Part shown: piece by piece, positions 44,438 through 53,936 of the stretch
How positions within the stretch are numbered: the stretch's first letter is position 1
Layout: every line of letters begins with the position of its first letter
NCBI RefSeq assembly: GCF_002803155.1
Contig: NZ_NNBP01000010.1
Coordinates: 62,001-126,000, forward strand
Reading direction: 5' to 3'
DNA: 64,000 bases
From: Streptomyces sp. CB02959
Lineage (GTDB): Bacteria; Actinomycetota; Actinomycetes; Streptomycetales; Streptomycetaceae
Notes under the pieces: model-generated
The model's input: the letters and a program-made list of their open reading frames with translations, nothing else
The model's database searches: none
Told to the model about the DNA's origin: nothing
Program-made: the position numbers and the translations under genes

Positions 44438-44935
44438 GTGTTCACGAGCGTATTGATGATCGAGAAGCCTCTGACGCCCGCCGACGTGGAGTTCGTCACC
44501 ACTCTGCACGGTGACGATCCGGTCTCCTTCGTGGTCCTCATGCAGCCGCGCGGCAAACAGGACGTCCTGCTGCGGGCCATCGACGACGTCGCGCTCGGAG
44601 AGTTCGAGGACGCCGTGCGGGAGGGCGAGGAGCCCGGCGGGGTGAACGCCGCGGTCCCCGCCGGGCGGGGGCTGGCGCACACCCTGGAGGCGCTGCGTGC
44701 CGCCGGTTCCGAGGCGGTCGGGCAGGTGGTCGAGGACCATCCGCTGGACCTGCTGAAGTCGGTCGTCGACGAGACCGGTGCGGACGAGGTGATCGTGCTG
44801 ACCGCCCCGCACTTCGTCGAGGAGTTCTTCCACCGCGACTGGGCCTCCCGGGCCCGCCACAAGGTCGGCGTCCCGGTGCTCAAGCTGTTCTCACACGCCG
44901 CCGACGATCTGCCCCGGGAGCCCGGCGAAGCCTGA
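44438..44935 (+). CDS. Conserved hypothetical protein, 165 aa
   Basis: I do not recognise the family. The protein is 165 residues, acidic, soluble, with alternating alpha/beta predictions and a Rossmann-like segment EVIVLTAPHFVEEFFHRDWASRARHKVGVPVLKLF near the end, reminiscent of small nucleotide-binding or universal-stress-like folds. GTG at 44438 is preferred because GAAGAAGG lies 9 bases before it; ATG 44456 is possible. It is monocistronic, with a hairpin after it. No catalytic motif stands out. Confidence 0.7.
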   Translation: MFTSVLMIEKPLTPADVEFVTTLHGDDPVSFVVLMQPRGKQDVLLRAIDDVALGEFEDAVREGEEPGGVNAAVPAGRGLAHTLEALRAAGSEAVGQVVEDHPLDLLKSVVDETGADEVIVLTAPHFVEEFFHRDWASRARHKVGVPVLKLFSHAADDLPREPGEA

Positions 44936-45042
44936 ACCGGAGCGGTCCGCTCCGACCCGTCCGTCAATCTCGCGCCACCTCTTCACTCGAACGGGCCATC
45001 TGCAGCGCACCACGATCCCGAATCGGTGCGTTCCTGGTCAGA

Positions 45043-45065
45043 ACGCGGCCCGCAGCGGGCCGCGT
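45043..45065 (+). terminator. Hairpin after the 165-aa gene
   Basis: ACGCGGCCC and GGGCCGCGT pair over 9 bases with a 5-base loop, about 110 bases past the stop. Confidence 0.5.
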
Positions 45066-45154
45066 CCAGCACAGCCGAGGACCGGCGCATCGAGGAGAAC
45101 GCGTGCGCCGAGGTCCTCGACGTCGTCTGAGGAGAGTCGAGGAAAGGGGCCGTC

Positions 45155-45358
45155 ATGGCGGAGCAGCGGGAACCGGACGCGGAACGGGAGCGCGGCCGGG
45201 ACGAGGACCGGGCCCGGGACGAGGAGCATCGCGGGGGCCGGACGAAGCGGGGCGCCCCGGAGGCCGAGGAGGCGAAGTCCGGGGCGAGCGCCCCCGCCAA
45301 GGGGCGCGGGGCCGGGAAACCGGGCCTGTTCCCCACCTTCTCGCACCGCGACGACTAG
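45155..45358 (+). CDS. Small highly charged hypothetical protein
   Basis: This 67-residue reading frame is rich in Glu, Arg, Asp and Gly and ends in KPGLFPTFSHRDD. A GGAAAGGGG ribosome site precedes the ATG. It has no motif and is probably disordered. It is an isolated short gene, and coding status rests on codon bias and the ribosome site, so it remains tentative. Confidence 0.45.
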   Translation: MAEQREPDAERERGRDEDRARDEEHRGGRTKRGAPEAEEAKSGASAPAKGRGAGKPGLFPTFSHRDD

Positions 45359-45381
45359 GTCGGTCCGGCAGAGCGCCCACC

Positions 45382-45448
45382 GGGCATACGGGACGGGCAT
45401 ACGGGACGGGCGTACGGGACGGGCCGGCACCCCCGCCCGTCCCGTACG
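45382..45448 (-). terminator. Terminator with a triplicated arm
   Basis: Three tandem 13-bp units GGGCATACGGGAC (third varying to GGGCGTACGGGAC) run from 45382 to 45420. The 14-bp arm CGTACGGGACGGGC (45411-45424) pairs perfectly with GCCCGTCCCGTACG (45435-45448). It lies 5 bases past the stop of the ABC ATPase gene on the minus strand and ends that operon. Confidence 0.7.
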
Positions 45449-45452
45449 GGGC

Positions 45453-46139
45453 TCACACCCCGGCGCCCGCCCCCGTGGTCAGCCGCCCGTCCAGGACCTC
45501 CGCCACCGCGTCCACCTCGGTCAGGTGGGAGCGGTCGTGGGTGACCAGCACCGTCGCGGTGCCGCGCTGGTGCGTGAGGTCGGTCAGCAGGCCGAGGACC
45601 GCGGCGCCCCGCTCGTGGTCCAGCGCGCTGGTCGGCTCGTCGACCAGCAGCACCGCGGGCTCGTTCATCAGCGCCCGGGCGATGTTGACCCGCTGCCGCT
45701 GGCCGCCCGACAGCTGGTGCGGCCGCCGGTCCGCCTGCCCTGTGAGGCCCACCGCCGCCAGCAGCTCCCGCGCCCGGGACCGTGCCGTACGGGGCGAGCG
45801 GCCGTCCAGGTGGGCCATCACCTGGAGCTGTTCGACCGCGGTCAGCGACGGCAGCAGGTTCGGCTGCTGGAAGACCGTCCCGATGGTGCTGCGGCGCAGC
45901 GTCGTCAGCTCGCCGCGGCTCAGCCCCGCGGTGTCCGTGCCGTCGAGCACCACCTGCCCGCGGTCCGGCCGGATCAGCGTCGCGGCGACCGCCAGCAGGC
46001 TGGACTTGCCGGACCCCGACGGCCCGACCACGGCCGTCAGGCTGCCCGCCGGCACGGTCAGCGAGACCGCGTCCAGTGCGGTCAGCCGGCTGTCGCCGTC
46101 GGGGTAGGTGAGGGTGACATCGGTCAGTTCGAGGCTCAT
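45453..46139 (-). CDS. MacB/LolD-type ABC transporter ATP-binding protein
   Basis: This 228-residue ATPase has Walker A VVGPSGSGKSSLLAV near residue 40, signature LSGGQRQRVNIARALM near 145, Walker B VLLVDEPTSALDHERG and the switch His in VLVTHDRSHL. It belongs to the LolD/MacB subgroup that works with FtsX-type permeases. It overlaps the upstream permease gene by ATGA. The pair faces a two-component system transcribed the other way, a layout typical of antibiotic- or cell-envelope-stress exporters. Confidence 0.9.
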   Translation of the reverse strand: MSLELTDVTLTYPDGDSRLTALDAVSLTVPAGSLTAVVGPSGSGKSSLLAVAATLIRPDRGQVVLDGTDTAGLSRGELTTLRRSTIGTVFQQPNLLPSLTAVEQLQVMAHLDGRSPRTARSRARELLAAVGLTGQADRRPHQLSGGQRQRVNIARALMNEPAVLLVDEPTSALDHERGAAVLGLLTDLTHQRGTATVLVTHDRSHLTEVDAVAEVLDGRLTTGAGAGV

Positions 46140-47305
46140 CGGGCACTTCCCAGGGCGGTCAGCGGGTCGACGGAGGTGATGCGGCGGATGGACAGCGCGG
46201 CGCCCACGGCACCCAGCGCGATCATGATCAGGGCCGGGACCAGCACGGTGGACGGGTCGAGCACGAACGGCACGGCGCCGCCCACCGCGGCGCCCACCCC
46301 GGCCGCCAGCGCGGTCCCCAGGCCGGTACCGAGCACCAGGAGGACGACGGCCTGGCCGAGGGCGTCCCGCAGCAGGTAGCGGGTCGAGGCGCCGAGCGCC
46401 TTGAGCACCGCGACGTCGCCGCTGCGCTGGATCGTCCAGACCGTGAAGAACGCCCCGATGACCAGCGCGGAGATCGCGAACAGGAAGCCGCGCATCAGCT
46501 GGAGCGACCCGTTCTCGGCGCTGTACGAGCCGATCGCCGTCAGGGCGTCCGCGGTGTCCACGGTCCGGGTGTCGAGCCGCCGGTCCGCGGCGGCCAGACC
46601 GTCCGTCGCGGTGGTGGACAGGGCGAGCACCGTCGCGCCCGGAGCCTGTGTGCCGCCGGGGCTCCCGGACAGCCGGTGCCAGTCGTCCAGCGAGGCCCAC
46701 ACCACCGGCGTGTGGCTGTACATCGCCGCCCCCGACACCGCCGTCACGGCCACCTTCCGGCCGCCCAGCGCGACCCGGTCGCCGGCCCGTACGCCGAGCG
46801 CCGAGGCGGCCTTCTCGGACAGCACCACCCCGCCGTCCCCGGGCCCCGAGGACGGCGCCAGACGGGACCCGGGCCGTACCCCGAACACCGACACCGCCGC
46901 CGACTTCCCGCCGGCACCCTCGGCCTTCGTGGTGGCGATGCCCAGCGGGTCCGCGCTCCGCACACCGGGCACCTGCGCCCACTCCCGCACCGTCCGCTCC
47001 GGTAGCCGGGAGTCGGTGAACGACGGTTTGCCGTCCCCGGCGGGGGCGGAGAAGACCAGGTGGTCGGCGGGCAGCGCGGTGATCGCCGAGGTGTTCTCCC
47101 GGCCCAGCCCCGCCGTCAGGCCGGACAGCAGCCCCACCAGCACCGTGATCAGGGTGACGACGGTTCCCATCAGGGCGAACCGGCCCTTGGCGAATCTCAG
47201 ATCTCTCCAGGCGACGAACACCGGCGCGGCCATCCTCGGATCGATGCCGGGCCTGCTGCCCGGCGACGTGCTCCCACCGTCGCCCGTGGAGGGGGTGCCG
47301 GGCAT
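46136..47305 (-). CDS. FtsX-like ABC transporter permease
   Basis: This up to 389-residue permease has one N-terminal transmembrane segment (GRFALMGTVVTLITVLVGLLSG), a ~200-residue extracytoplasmic MacB-like domain, and three C-terminal segments (LFAISALVIGAFFTVW; AVVLLVLGTGLGTALAAGVG; TVLVPALIMIALGAVGAALS). Such proteins transmit mechanical work to extract or expel lipids, peptides or drugs. The start is uncertain: ATG 47305, ATG 47233 and GTG 47221 all precede the conserved VFVAWRDLRFAKGRF. Confidence 0.85.
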   Translation of the reverse strand: MPGTPSTGDGGSTSPGSRPGIDPRMAAPVFVAWRDLRFAKGRFALMGTVVTLITVLVGLLSGLTAGLGRENTSAITALPADHLVFSAPAGDGKPSFTDSRLPERTVREWAQVPGVRSADPLGIATTKAEGAGGKSAAVSVFGVRPGSRLAPSSGPGDGGVVLSEKAASALGVRAGDRVALGGRKVAVTAVSGAAMYSHTPVVWASLDDWHRLSGSPGGTQAPGATVLALSTTATDGLAAADRRLDTRTVDTADALTAIGSYSAENGSLQLMRGFLFAISALVIGAFFTVWTIQRSGDVAVLKALGASTRYLLRDALGQAVVLLVLGTGLGTALAAGVGAAVGGAVPFVLDPSTVLVPALIMIALGAVGAALSIRRITSVDPLTALGSAR

Positions 47306-47424
47306 CGCGCCCAGGAGTGGTTCACCGCCGCCGAAAGATGCGGTCCGACCTCCACCTTTGGATGCCCGTGCTCCACCTTTCGATTGATGCCGGGCCCGGC
47401 ACCGGCCCGTAGCCTGAAGGAGCC

Positions 47425-48669
47425 GTGACCGAAGAAGCCAGGACCGACCACTCCCTCACCCCCGTGCTGCGCGCGCTGCGCCTGTGCCTCCACCTGATGG
47501 TGGCCGCGCTGCTCGCGCTCGCCGCCGTACGCGCGGTCGCCGACGGCAGGCCCACCGCCCCGGCCGTGCTCGCCACCGCCGTGGCCCTGCTGGCGCTCTA
47601 CGTCCTGGGCCCCGTGCTGCCCCGGGTCCGGAGTTCCTCCCGCGCCGCCGCGCTCTGGCTCGCCGCCGTGGTCGCGGTCTGGATGGTGCTGCTGGCGCTC
47701 ACCCCGGACGGCGTCTGGCTGGCCTTCCCGCTCTTCTTCGTCCAACTGCACCTGCTGCCGCTGCGCTGGGCGCTGCCCGCCGTCGCGGCCAGTACGGCCC
47801 TCGCCATCGCCGGCTTCGCCTGGCACACCCGCACCCTCAGCGTCGGTACGGTCATCGGTCCCGTCCTGGGCGCGGCGGTCGCGGTCGCCGTCGTCCTCGG
47901 CTACCAGGCCCTCTACCGGGAGAGCGAGCAGCGCCGCCGCCTCATCGAGGAGCTCACCGAGGCCCGCAGCGAACTGGCCGCCGCCGAACGCGCCGCCGGC
48001 GTCCTCGCCGAACGCGAGCGGCTGGCCCGCGAGATCCACGACACCCTCGCCCAGGGCCTCTCCAGCATCCAGCTGCTGCTCCGGGCCGCCGAGCGCGCCG
48101 TACCGGAGCGGCCGGAGACCGCCCTCGGCCACATCCGGCAGGCCCGCACGGCCGCCGTCGACAACCTCGCCGAGGCGCGCCGCTTCGTCCGCGCCCTGAG
48201 CCCGCCCGATCTGGAGGCCGGTTCGCTGCCGGCCGCCCTGGAGCGGCTGTGCGCCGCCACCGCCCGCACCTCCGGGCTGGCCGTGCACTGCCAGGTCTCC
48301 GGCGCCCCCGCCCCGCTGCCCACCCCGCACGAGGTCGCCCTGCTGCGCATCGCCCAGTCCGCGCTCGCCAACACCGTCCAGCACGCCGCCGCCGACCGCG
48401 TCGAGCTGACCCTCAGCTACATGGACACCGAGGTGGCCCTGGACGTCGTCGACGACGGCGCCGGGTTCGTGCCCTCCGAGGTGCCGCCGCCCGGCTCCGG
48501 GGCCGGCGGCGCCGGCTTCGGGCTGGCCGCGATGCGCGCCCGGGCCCGCGCCCTCCAGGGCACCCTCGCCGTCGAGTCCGCCCCCGGGGAGGGCACCGCG
48601 CTCGCCGTCACCCTGCCCTGCCCCGACCCGACCGCCGTCCCCGAGACCCCCCGGGAAGCCGCCCCGTGA
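47425..48669 (+). CDS. NarL-type sensor histidine kinase
   Basis: This 414-residue membrane kinase has about five hydrophobic segments in the first 155 residues and no large outside domain, so it likely senses within or near the membrane. The HisKA_3 block AREIHDTLAQGLSSIQLLL near residue 205 holds the phospho-accepting His. The HATPase region follows (LANTVQHAAADRVEL; DVVDDGAGF; GFGLAAMRARARALQGTLAV). GTG 47425 has GAAGGAG upstream. It overlaps the response regulator gene by GTGA and diverges from the MacB-like transporter, which it probably controls. Confidence 0.92.
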   Translation: MTEEARTDHSLTPVLRALRLCLHLMVAALLALAAVRAVADGRPTAPAVLATAVALLALYVLGPVLPRVRSSSRAAALWLAAVVAVWMVLLALTPDGVWLAFPLFFVQLHLLPLRWALPAVAASTALAIAGFAWHTRTLSVGTVIGPVLGAAVAVAVVLGYQALYRESEQRRRLIEELTEARSELAAAERAAGVLAERERLAREIHDTLAQGLSSIQLLLRAAERAVPERPETALGHIRQARTAAVDNLAEARRFVRALSPPDLEAGSLPAALERLCAATARTSGLAVHCQVSGAPAPLPTPHEVALLRIAQSALANTVQHAAADRVELTLSYMDTEVALDVVDDGAGFVPSEVPPPGSGAGGAGFGLAAMRARARALQGTLAVESAPGEGTALAVTLPCPDPTAVPETPREAAP

Positions 48670-49307
48670 CCGCACCCGCCGCCCCCGTCCGGCTGCTGCT
48701 GGCGGACGACCACCCGGTCGTCCGGGCCGGACTCCGCGCCGTCCTGGAGACCGAGCCGGACTTCGAGATCGCCGCCGACGTCCCGACCGCCGAGGAGGCC
48801 GTGGAACTGGCCGGCCGGCTCGACGTCGACGTGGTCCTCATGGACCTCCAGTTCGGCGGCCGGATGCTGGGGTCCCGGGCCACCGCCGAGATCACCGCCC
48901 GCCCCGGCGCCCCGCGCGTCCTGATCCTCACCACCTACGACAGCGACGCCGACATCCTCGCCGCCATCGAGGCCGGCGCCACCGGCTACCTCCTCAAGGA
49001 CGCCCCGCCGGACGAGCTGGCCGCCGCGGTGCGGTCCGCCGCGGCCGGGAAGTCCGCGCTCGCCCCCACCGTCGCGCTGCGCCTCATGGACCGGATGCGG
49101 ACGCCCGCCACCGCCCTCTCGCCCCGCGAGACCGAGGTCCTCCAGCTCGTCGCCGACGGCCTCTCCAACGCGGCGATCAGCAAGCGGCTCTTCCTCAGCC
49201 AGGCGACCGTCAAGTCCCACCTCGTCCACATCTACGCCAAGCTGGGCGTCGACTCCCGCACCGCCGCGGTCGCCGCCGCCACCGCGCAGGGCCTGATCCG
49301 CCGCTGA
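48666..49307 (+). CDS. NarL/LuxR-family response regulator
   Basis: This 213-residue regulator has a receiver domain starting RLLLADDHPVVRAGL, the phospho-acceptor Asp in VVLMDLQFGG near residue 58, and a LuxR-type HTH (LSPRETEVLQLVADGLSNAA ... QATVKSHLVHIYAKLGVDSR). It is the partner of the adjacent kinase; GTG start overlaps the kinase stop. The divergent transporter operon is the expected target. Confidence 0.93.
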   Translation: MTAPAAPVRLLLADDHPVVRAGLRAVLETEPDFEIAADVPTAEEAVELAGRLDVDVVLMDLQFGGRMLGSRATAEITARPGAPRVLILTTYDSDADILAAIEAGATGYLLKDAPPDELAAAVRSAAAGKSALAPTVALRLMDRMRTPATALSPRETEVLQLVADGLSNAAISKRLFLSQATVKSHLVHIYAKLGVDSRTAAVAAATAQGLIRR

Positions 49308-49462
49308 GCGCCCCACCGGGCACTTCGCCGCTCGGGGCACTCCGCCACGGGGTCGCGGACCGCCCCTGTCGGTGCCGGGTGCGAGAATCGTCCGCAGCAC
49401 GACGTACGACCGGCACGACCGCACCACCCGCACGCCAGCTCGACGATCAGGGAGACCCGCCC

Positions 49463-50866
49463 ATGGCACCCGCCATCCCAGCCTCGATGGAACGGCCGCA
49501 CTTCATCGGCATCGGCGGCGCCGGCATGTCGGGCATCGCGAAGATCCTCGCGCAGCGCGGCGCGGTGGTGGCGGGCAGCGACGCCAAGGACTCCGCGACC
49601 GCCCGGGCCCTGCGCGACCTCGGTGCCACCGTCCACATCGGGCACGCCGCCGAGCATCTCGCCCAGGACGCCACCAGCGTGGTGGTCTCCTCCGCGATCC
49701 GCCCCGACAACCCCGAGCTGGCCGCCGCCCAGCAGCGCGGCATCCCCGTCGTGCACCGCTCCGACGCCCTCGCCGCCCTCATGGACGGTCTGCGCCCGAT
49801 CGCCGTCGCCGGCACCCACGGCAAGACCACCACCACGTCCATGCTCGCGGTCTCCCTCGGCGCGCTCGGCCTCAAGCCGTCGTACGCCATCGGCGGCGAC
49901 CTGGACGCCCCCGGCTCCAACGCCGAGCACGGCACCGGCCAGATCTTCGTCGCCGAGGCCGACGAGAGCGACCGCAGCTTCCACAAGTACGCCCCCGAGG
50001 TCGCCATCGTCCTCAACGTCGAGCTGGACCACCACGCCAACTACGCCTCGATGGACGAGATCTACGCCTCCTTCGAGACCTTCGCCGACCGCATCCGCCC
50101 CGGCGGCACCCTGGTCATCTCGGCCGACCACCCCGGCGCCCGCGAGCTGACCGCCCGGCTCGCCGACCGCGAGGGCATCGAGATCGTCACGTACGGCGAG
50201 TCCAAGGACGCCGACGTCCGCATCCTCCAGATCACCCCGCACGGCCTGGCCAGCGACGTCACCGTCAGCCTCACCAGCGGCAAGATCCTCACCTTCACCG
50301 TCTCCGTCCCCGGCCGGCACTACGCGGGCAACGCCGTCGCCGCACTGGCCGCCGGGGTCGCCCTCGACCTCCCGCCGCACCAGCTGGCCGATGCCCTCGG
50401 CAAGTACACCGGCGTCAAGCGCCGCCTCCAGCTCAAGGGCGAGGTCGCCGGCGTCCAGGTCATCGACTCCTACGCCCACCACCCCACCGAGATGACCGCC
50501 GACCTGGAGGCCATCCGCGGCGCCACCGAGGAGGCCGGCGGCCGGATCCTCGTCGTCTTCCAGCCGCACCTCTACTCCCGTACCCAGGAGCTGTCCACCG
50601 AGATGGGCCAGGCGCTCGCCCTCGCCGACGCCTCCGTCGTCCTGGACATCTACCCGGCCCGCGAGGACCCGATCCCGGGTGTCACCAGCGCCCTGATCAC
50701 CGACGCCGCCCGGGCCGCCGGCGCCCGGGTCACCCCCGAGTCCGACAAGAGCGCGATCCCGGACCTCATTGCCGGAATGACCGAGCCCGGTGACCTTGTT
50801 CTCACCATGGGCGCGGGCGATGTGACCGACCTCGGCCCCGCCATCCTGTCCCGCCTGGGCGCATGA
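49463..50866 (+). CDS. murC: UDP-N-acetylmuramate--L-alanine ligase
   Basis: This 467-residue Mur ligase adds L-Ala to UDP-MurNAc in peptidoglycan precursor synthesis, in the cytoplasm. It shows the nucleotide motif HFIGIGGAGMSGIAKILAQRG near residue 13, the ATP-binding GTHGKTTTTSMLA near 117, and the ligase C-domain block VIDSYAHHPTEMTADLEAIR near 335. Length fits the family. ATG 49463 follows CAGGGAGA. As in S. coelicolor it stands outside the main dcw cluster, just before msrB. Confidence 0.96.
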   Translation: MAPAIPASMERPHFIGIGGAGMSGIAKILAQRGAVVAGSDAKDSATARALRDLGATVHIGHAAEHLAQDATSVVVSSAIRPDNPELAAAQQRGIPVVHRSDALAALMDGLRPIAVAGTHGKTTTTSMLAVSLGALGLKPSYAIGGDLDAPGSNAEHGTGQIFVAEADESDRSFHKYAPEVAIVLNVELDHHANYASMDEIYASFETFADRIRPGGTLVISADHPGARELTARLADREGIEIVTYGESKDADVRILQITPHGLASDVTVSLTSGKILTFTVSVPGRHYAGNAVAALAAGVALDLPPHQLADALGKYTGVKRRLQLKGEVAGVQVIDSYAHHPTEMTADLEAIRGATEEAGGRILVVFQPHLYSRTQELSTEMGQALALADASVVLDIYPAREDPIPGVTSALITDAARAAGARVTPESDKSAIPDLIAGMTEPGDLVLTMGAGDVTDLGPAILSRLGA

Positions 50867-50882
50867 GCTGAGGAGGCCCCCG

Positions 50883-51290
50883 ATGACGTACGAGATCGAC
50901 AAGCCCGACGAGCAGTGGCGCGCCGAGCTGACCCCGGCCGAGTACCACGTCCTGCGTCAGGGCGGTACCGAGCCCGCCTTCGTCGGCGAGTACACCGACA
51001 CCAAGACCACCGGCGCCTACTCCTGCCGTGCCTGCGGTGCCGAGCTGTTCCGCTCCGACACCAAGTTCGCCAGCCACTGCGGCTGGCCGAGCTTCTACGA
51101 CCCCAAGGACACCGACGCCGTCGAGCTCCTGGAGGACCGCAGCCACGGCATGGTCCGCACCGAGGTCCGCTGCGCCCGCTGCGGCTCGCACCTGGGGCAC
51201 GTCTTCGAGGGGGAGGGGTACCCGACGCCGACGGACCAGCGGTACTGCATCAACTCGATCTCGTTGCGGTTGGTGCCGGACGAGGGCTGA
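50883..51290 (+). CDS. msrB: Peptide-methionine (R)-S-oxide reductase
   Basis: This 135-residue enzyme repairs oxidised methionine (R-sulfoxide). Two CxxC zinc pairs (CRACGAELF; CARCGSHLGHVF), the HCGWPSFYDP block and the catalytic Cys in RYCINSISLRL are all present, so the gene is complete and should be active. It follows murC by 16 bases. The last ~190 bases (51081-51270) are duplicated at 53937-54126, beyond an inserted gene, so its 3' end is the left border of an insertion. Confidence 0.95.
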   Translation: MTYEIDKPDEQWRAELTPAEYHVLRQGGTEPAFVGEYTDTKTTGAYSCRACGAELFRSDTKFASHCGWPSFYDPKDTDAVELLEDRSHGMVRTEVRCARCGSHLGHVFEGEGYPTPTDQRYCINSISLRLVPDEG

Positions 51291-51417
51291 CCGGACGAGT
51301 CGGCGAGCGGAGCTTTCCTGTCAGCCTGCTCGCGCAGGCGCAGGCTGCCGGTACCGAGACCCAGGTGTGGTGCCCGTCCCGCGGCGACGCGCCCGACCGG
51401 GCCTCCGGGATGCCGGG

Positions 51418-53785
51418 TCACACCGGCATGACGGCCTGGATGCGGGAGAGGGTGAATACCCGTTGGTCCTCGCGAAGGTGGCAGTACGCGGAGAGGAGGG
51501 GCGGGTCGAGTTCGAGTTCGCTCACGGTGCGGATGGTCCGGTTCCCCGAGACGGCGAGGTATTCGACGGTGATGGGTTCGTGCTCGTGGATGGCGTGGGC
51601 GAGCTGCCGGATGTCCGTCAGATTCAGCGCCTTCGCATAGCAGGCGAGGATCTCTTCGGTGTCGGTCTGGAACGGGATGCCGTGCCCCGGGTCGGGGTGC
51701 GGCTCGTGGTCCGGGGCAGACAGCAGGCGGAGTGCGAGTCCGGGGGCAGGGGCGGTGCGGCGGGGGCGCTGTCGGGGGCGGGGGAGGAGCTGCGTGGCAC
51801 GGGCCTGCTGGGCCCCTTCGAGACGGACTGCTCCGTCCTCCGCCTCGGCCACCGGTGCGTACCCTTCGGCACGCAGTGCGTCCAGCGCCGTGGGCAGTGG
51901 GGTGCGGCAGAGCAGGACGGTCGGAGCGAGAGTGCGCAGGCCGAGCCGGGACAGTTTGCGGTGGGCGGCGATCTCGGCGAGCAGTGCTGTGTCGTCGCTG
52001 TGGATGGCGCACGCGGTGGTGGCGAGGCGGAGCCGTCCGTGCTTTCGGGCGGTGTCGGCGATCAGGTAGGTGAGGGGTTGGGGGAGTGGACCGTCTGCGG
52101 CATCGGAGAGGTCTGCCTGGATCTCGGCCGGTGTGCGGCCCGCGTCCAGCGCCCGGCGCAGCGATGATGGACCGAACCGCCAGACCGACGCCGTGCCATG
52201 GACCTCCCGGTCGGCGAGTGAGTCCAGGAGCGCCGCGAGGCGGCTGGTCGGGGTACCCATCACCACCGCGGTGAGGTCCGCTCCGATATGAGCCTTCGAC
52301 GCGGCGCTCGGCAGCAGGCGCCGGGCATGCGTGCGCAGGAGGTCTTCGTCGTCGTGCAGCAGGGCCGCGCCGAACGGGGACACGGCGCCGTGGGCTAGGA
52401 CCCCCAGCAGTTCGGCCTCCCGGATCAGGCAGGCGAACGGCGTGGTGTCCTGCGGTAGTTCGTGGGCGAGGGGCCGGTGCCAGGTCACGAGCGGTCCCAG
52501 GTCGGCCGGGTCCCGTACGCCGTGGGACTCCGAAAGACCGGCTGTCGCGGTGACCAGTCCGTGGCGGGCAGCCAGGCAACTGGTGCAGGGCGATGTACGC
52601 CCCACGGCCGGCAGCGCCTTGCCGTCGTCGTCCCGGGAGCCGGAGGGAGTGCGGCCGAGCAGCCACCAGGCATGGAGGAGAGAAGTGAACTGGTCGGCGG
52701 GGTCCTGTCCGGCCCACCCGTCGTACGCCTGCGGTGACCGACAGGGCGCGCTTCTCGTAGGCCATCAGCCCAGTGGCGTACGCGGTCTCCAGCACGAGGC
52801 GCACCACCGGTTCGTCACACCCGACGACCTTGCCGAGGCGGGCCAGTTCGCGTGCTCCGACGCCGCCGGACTTCAGCGCGGCCACAGGGCGGGCCGCGCA
52901 TTCTCCCAGCAGCGCGCCGGCCTGCCCCGTGAAGGACACGGCCGCGGCTGCTGCCTCACCCTCCACGTCGGAGGCGGTGAGAGATACGAGCGGGATCTCG
53001 GGCGGCGCCGGATCGAAAGGGGCGTACCAGCCGGGACCGCGCAGGGCGCGTGTCACCTCGGCAGGTACCCGCGCCGGCTCCACCGACCACTTCCGGCCCA
53101 CCAGCAGGACCCGATCCGACAGCCAACGTTCCGCGGGACTCTCGCTGGCCGAGCCGTACATGACGGGTGTCCGTTCGAGGCGGATGCGCCGCTCCAGGAG
53201 GTCCCTGGCCCGTGGTGGCGCGGAGTCGATCAGTACCCGCAGCCGGTCGGGGGCACGATGATGGGCGAGCACCGCGTCAAGGCGCTCCCGCTTCCTGGTG
53301 CCGGGGGTGAGGCCGAGCGTCGTCGCGATCCTGCGCAGCTCTTCGGACGTCATGCCGGACAACAGCTCGTCGAGTCCGGGGCCGAGACCGAGGGGTGTCT
53401 CCCAGGCGTCACGCAGTGCCGTCGCCATGTGCAGTACGCCGTCCGGGCCGGGCCAGACGAGCGCGTGCGCGCTGAGCGTGCGCAGCGCTGTGTCGAGGCG
53501 TGCACTCTCCGTGCCGAGCAGGCTCTCCAGTTCCGTACGCGGGGCGGACGCGCCCAGGGCCGCGAGCGCCTCGGCAACCTGGAGACAGGGGAGTGGCAGG
53601 AGTGGCAACGCTCGTGCGACGGACCCCGGCCGCTGCAGCCGGTCGGCCAGCTCACCGAGGGTGCGCGGATCCGGCGCGCACGCGCAGTCGGGGCGTACGT
53701 CCAGCACACCCTGCAACCGATCAGTGTCTAGGGTTCGCAGCCAACGCGTCAGCGCAGAGCCGTGGGAGCTGCCGATGACAATCAC
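51418..53785 (-). pseudogene. Helicase-associated (XPB/WYL-like) protein gene, frameshifted
   Basis: Two adjoining frames together encode one protein of about 788 residues. The N-terminal part (53785 to about 52736) begins as the helicase-associated family does (ALTRWLRTLDTDRLQGVL) and reads to KRALSVT. The C-terminal part, in the next frame, resumes with QAYDGWAGQDPADQF at about 52731 and ends in a WYL-like module (PITVEYLAVSGNRTIRTV ... QRVFTLSRIQAVMPV). A one-base gain or two-base loss at 52728-52738 explains the break. No helicase motor motifs are present, as usual for this family. It may be a real pseudogene or a sequencing error. It lies between the two msrB copies. Confidence 0.75.
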
Positions 53786-53936
53786 CTGTTCTGCAAGAGC
53801 GGTTCTCCGGGCCCGGCCCTACGGTAACGCCGTCAGCGGACAGGGAACGCGCAGGCTTGACAACTGGCCCGCAGCCTATGGCTCAGGTGCGCCACCGGAA
53901 AACGCGTACGAGTAGCGTGAATCCGCGAACCATGAG

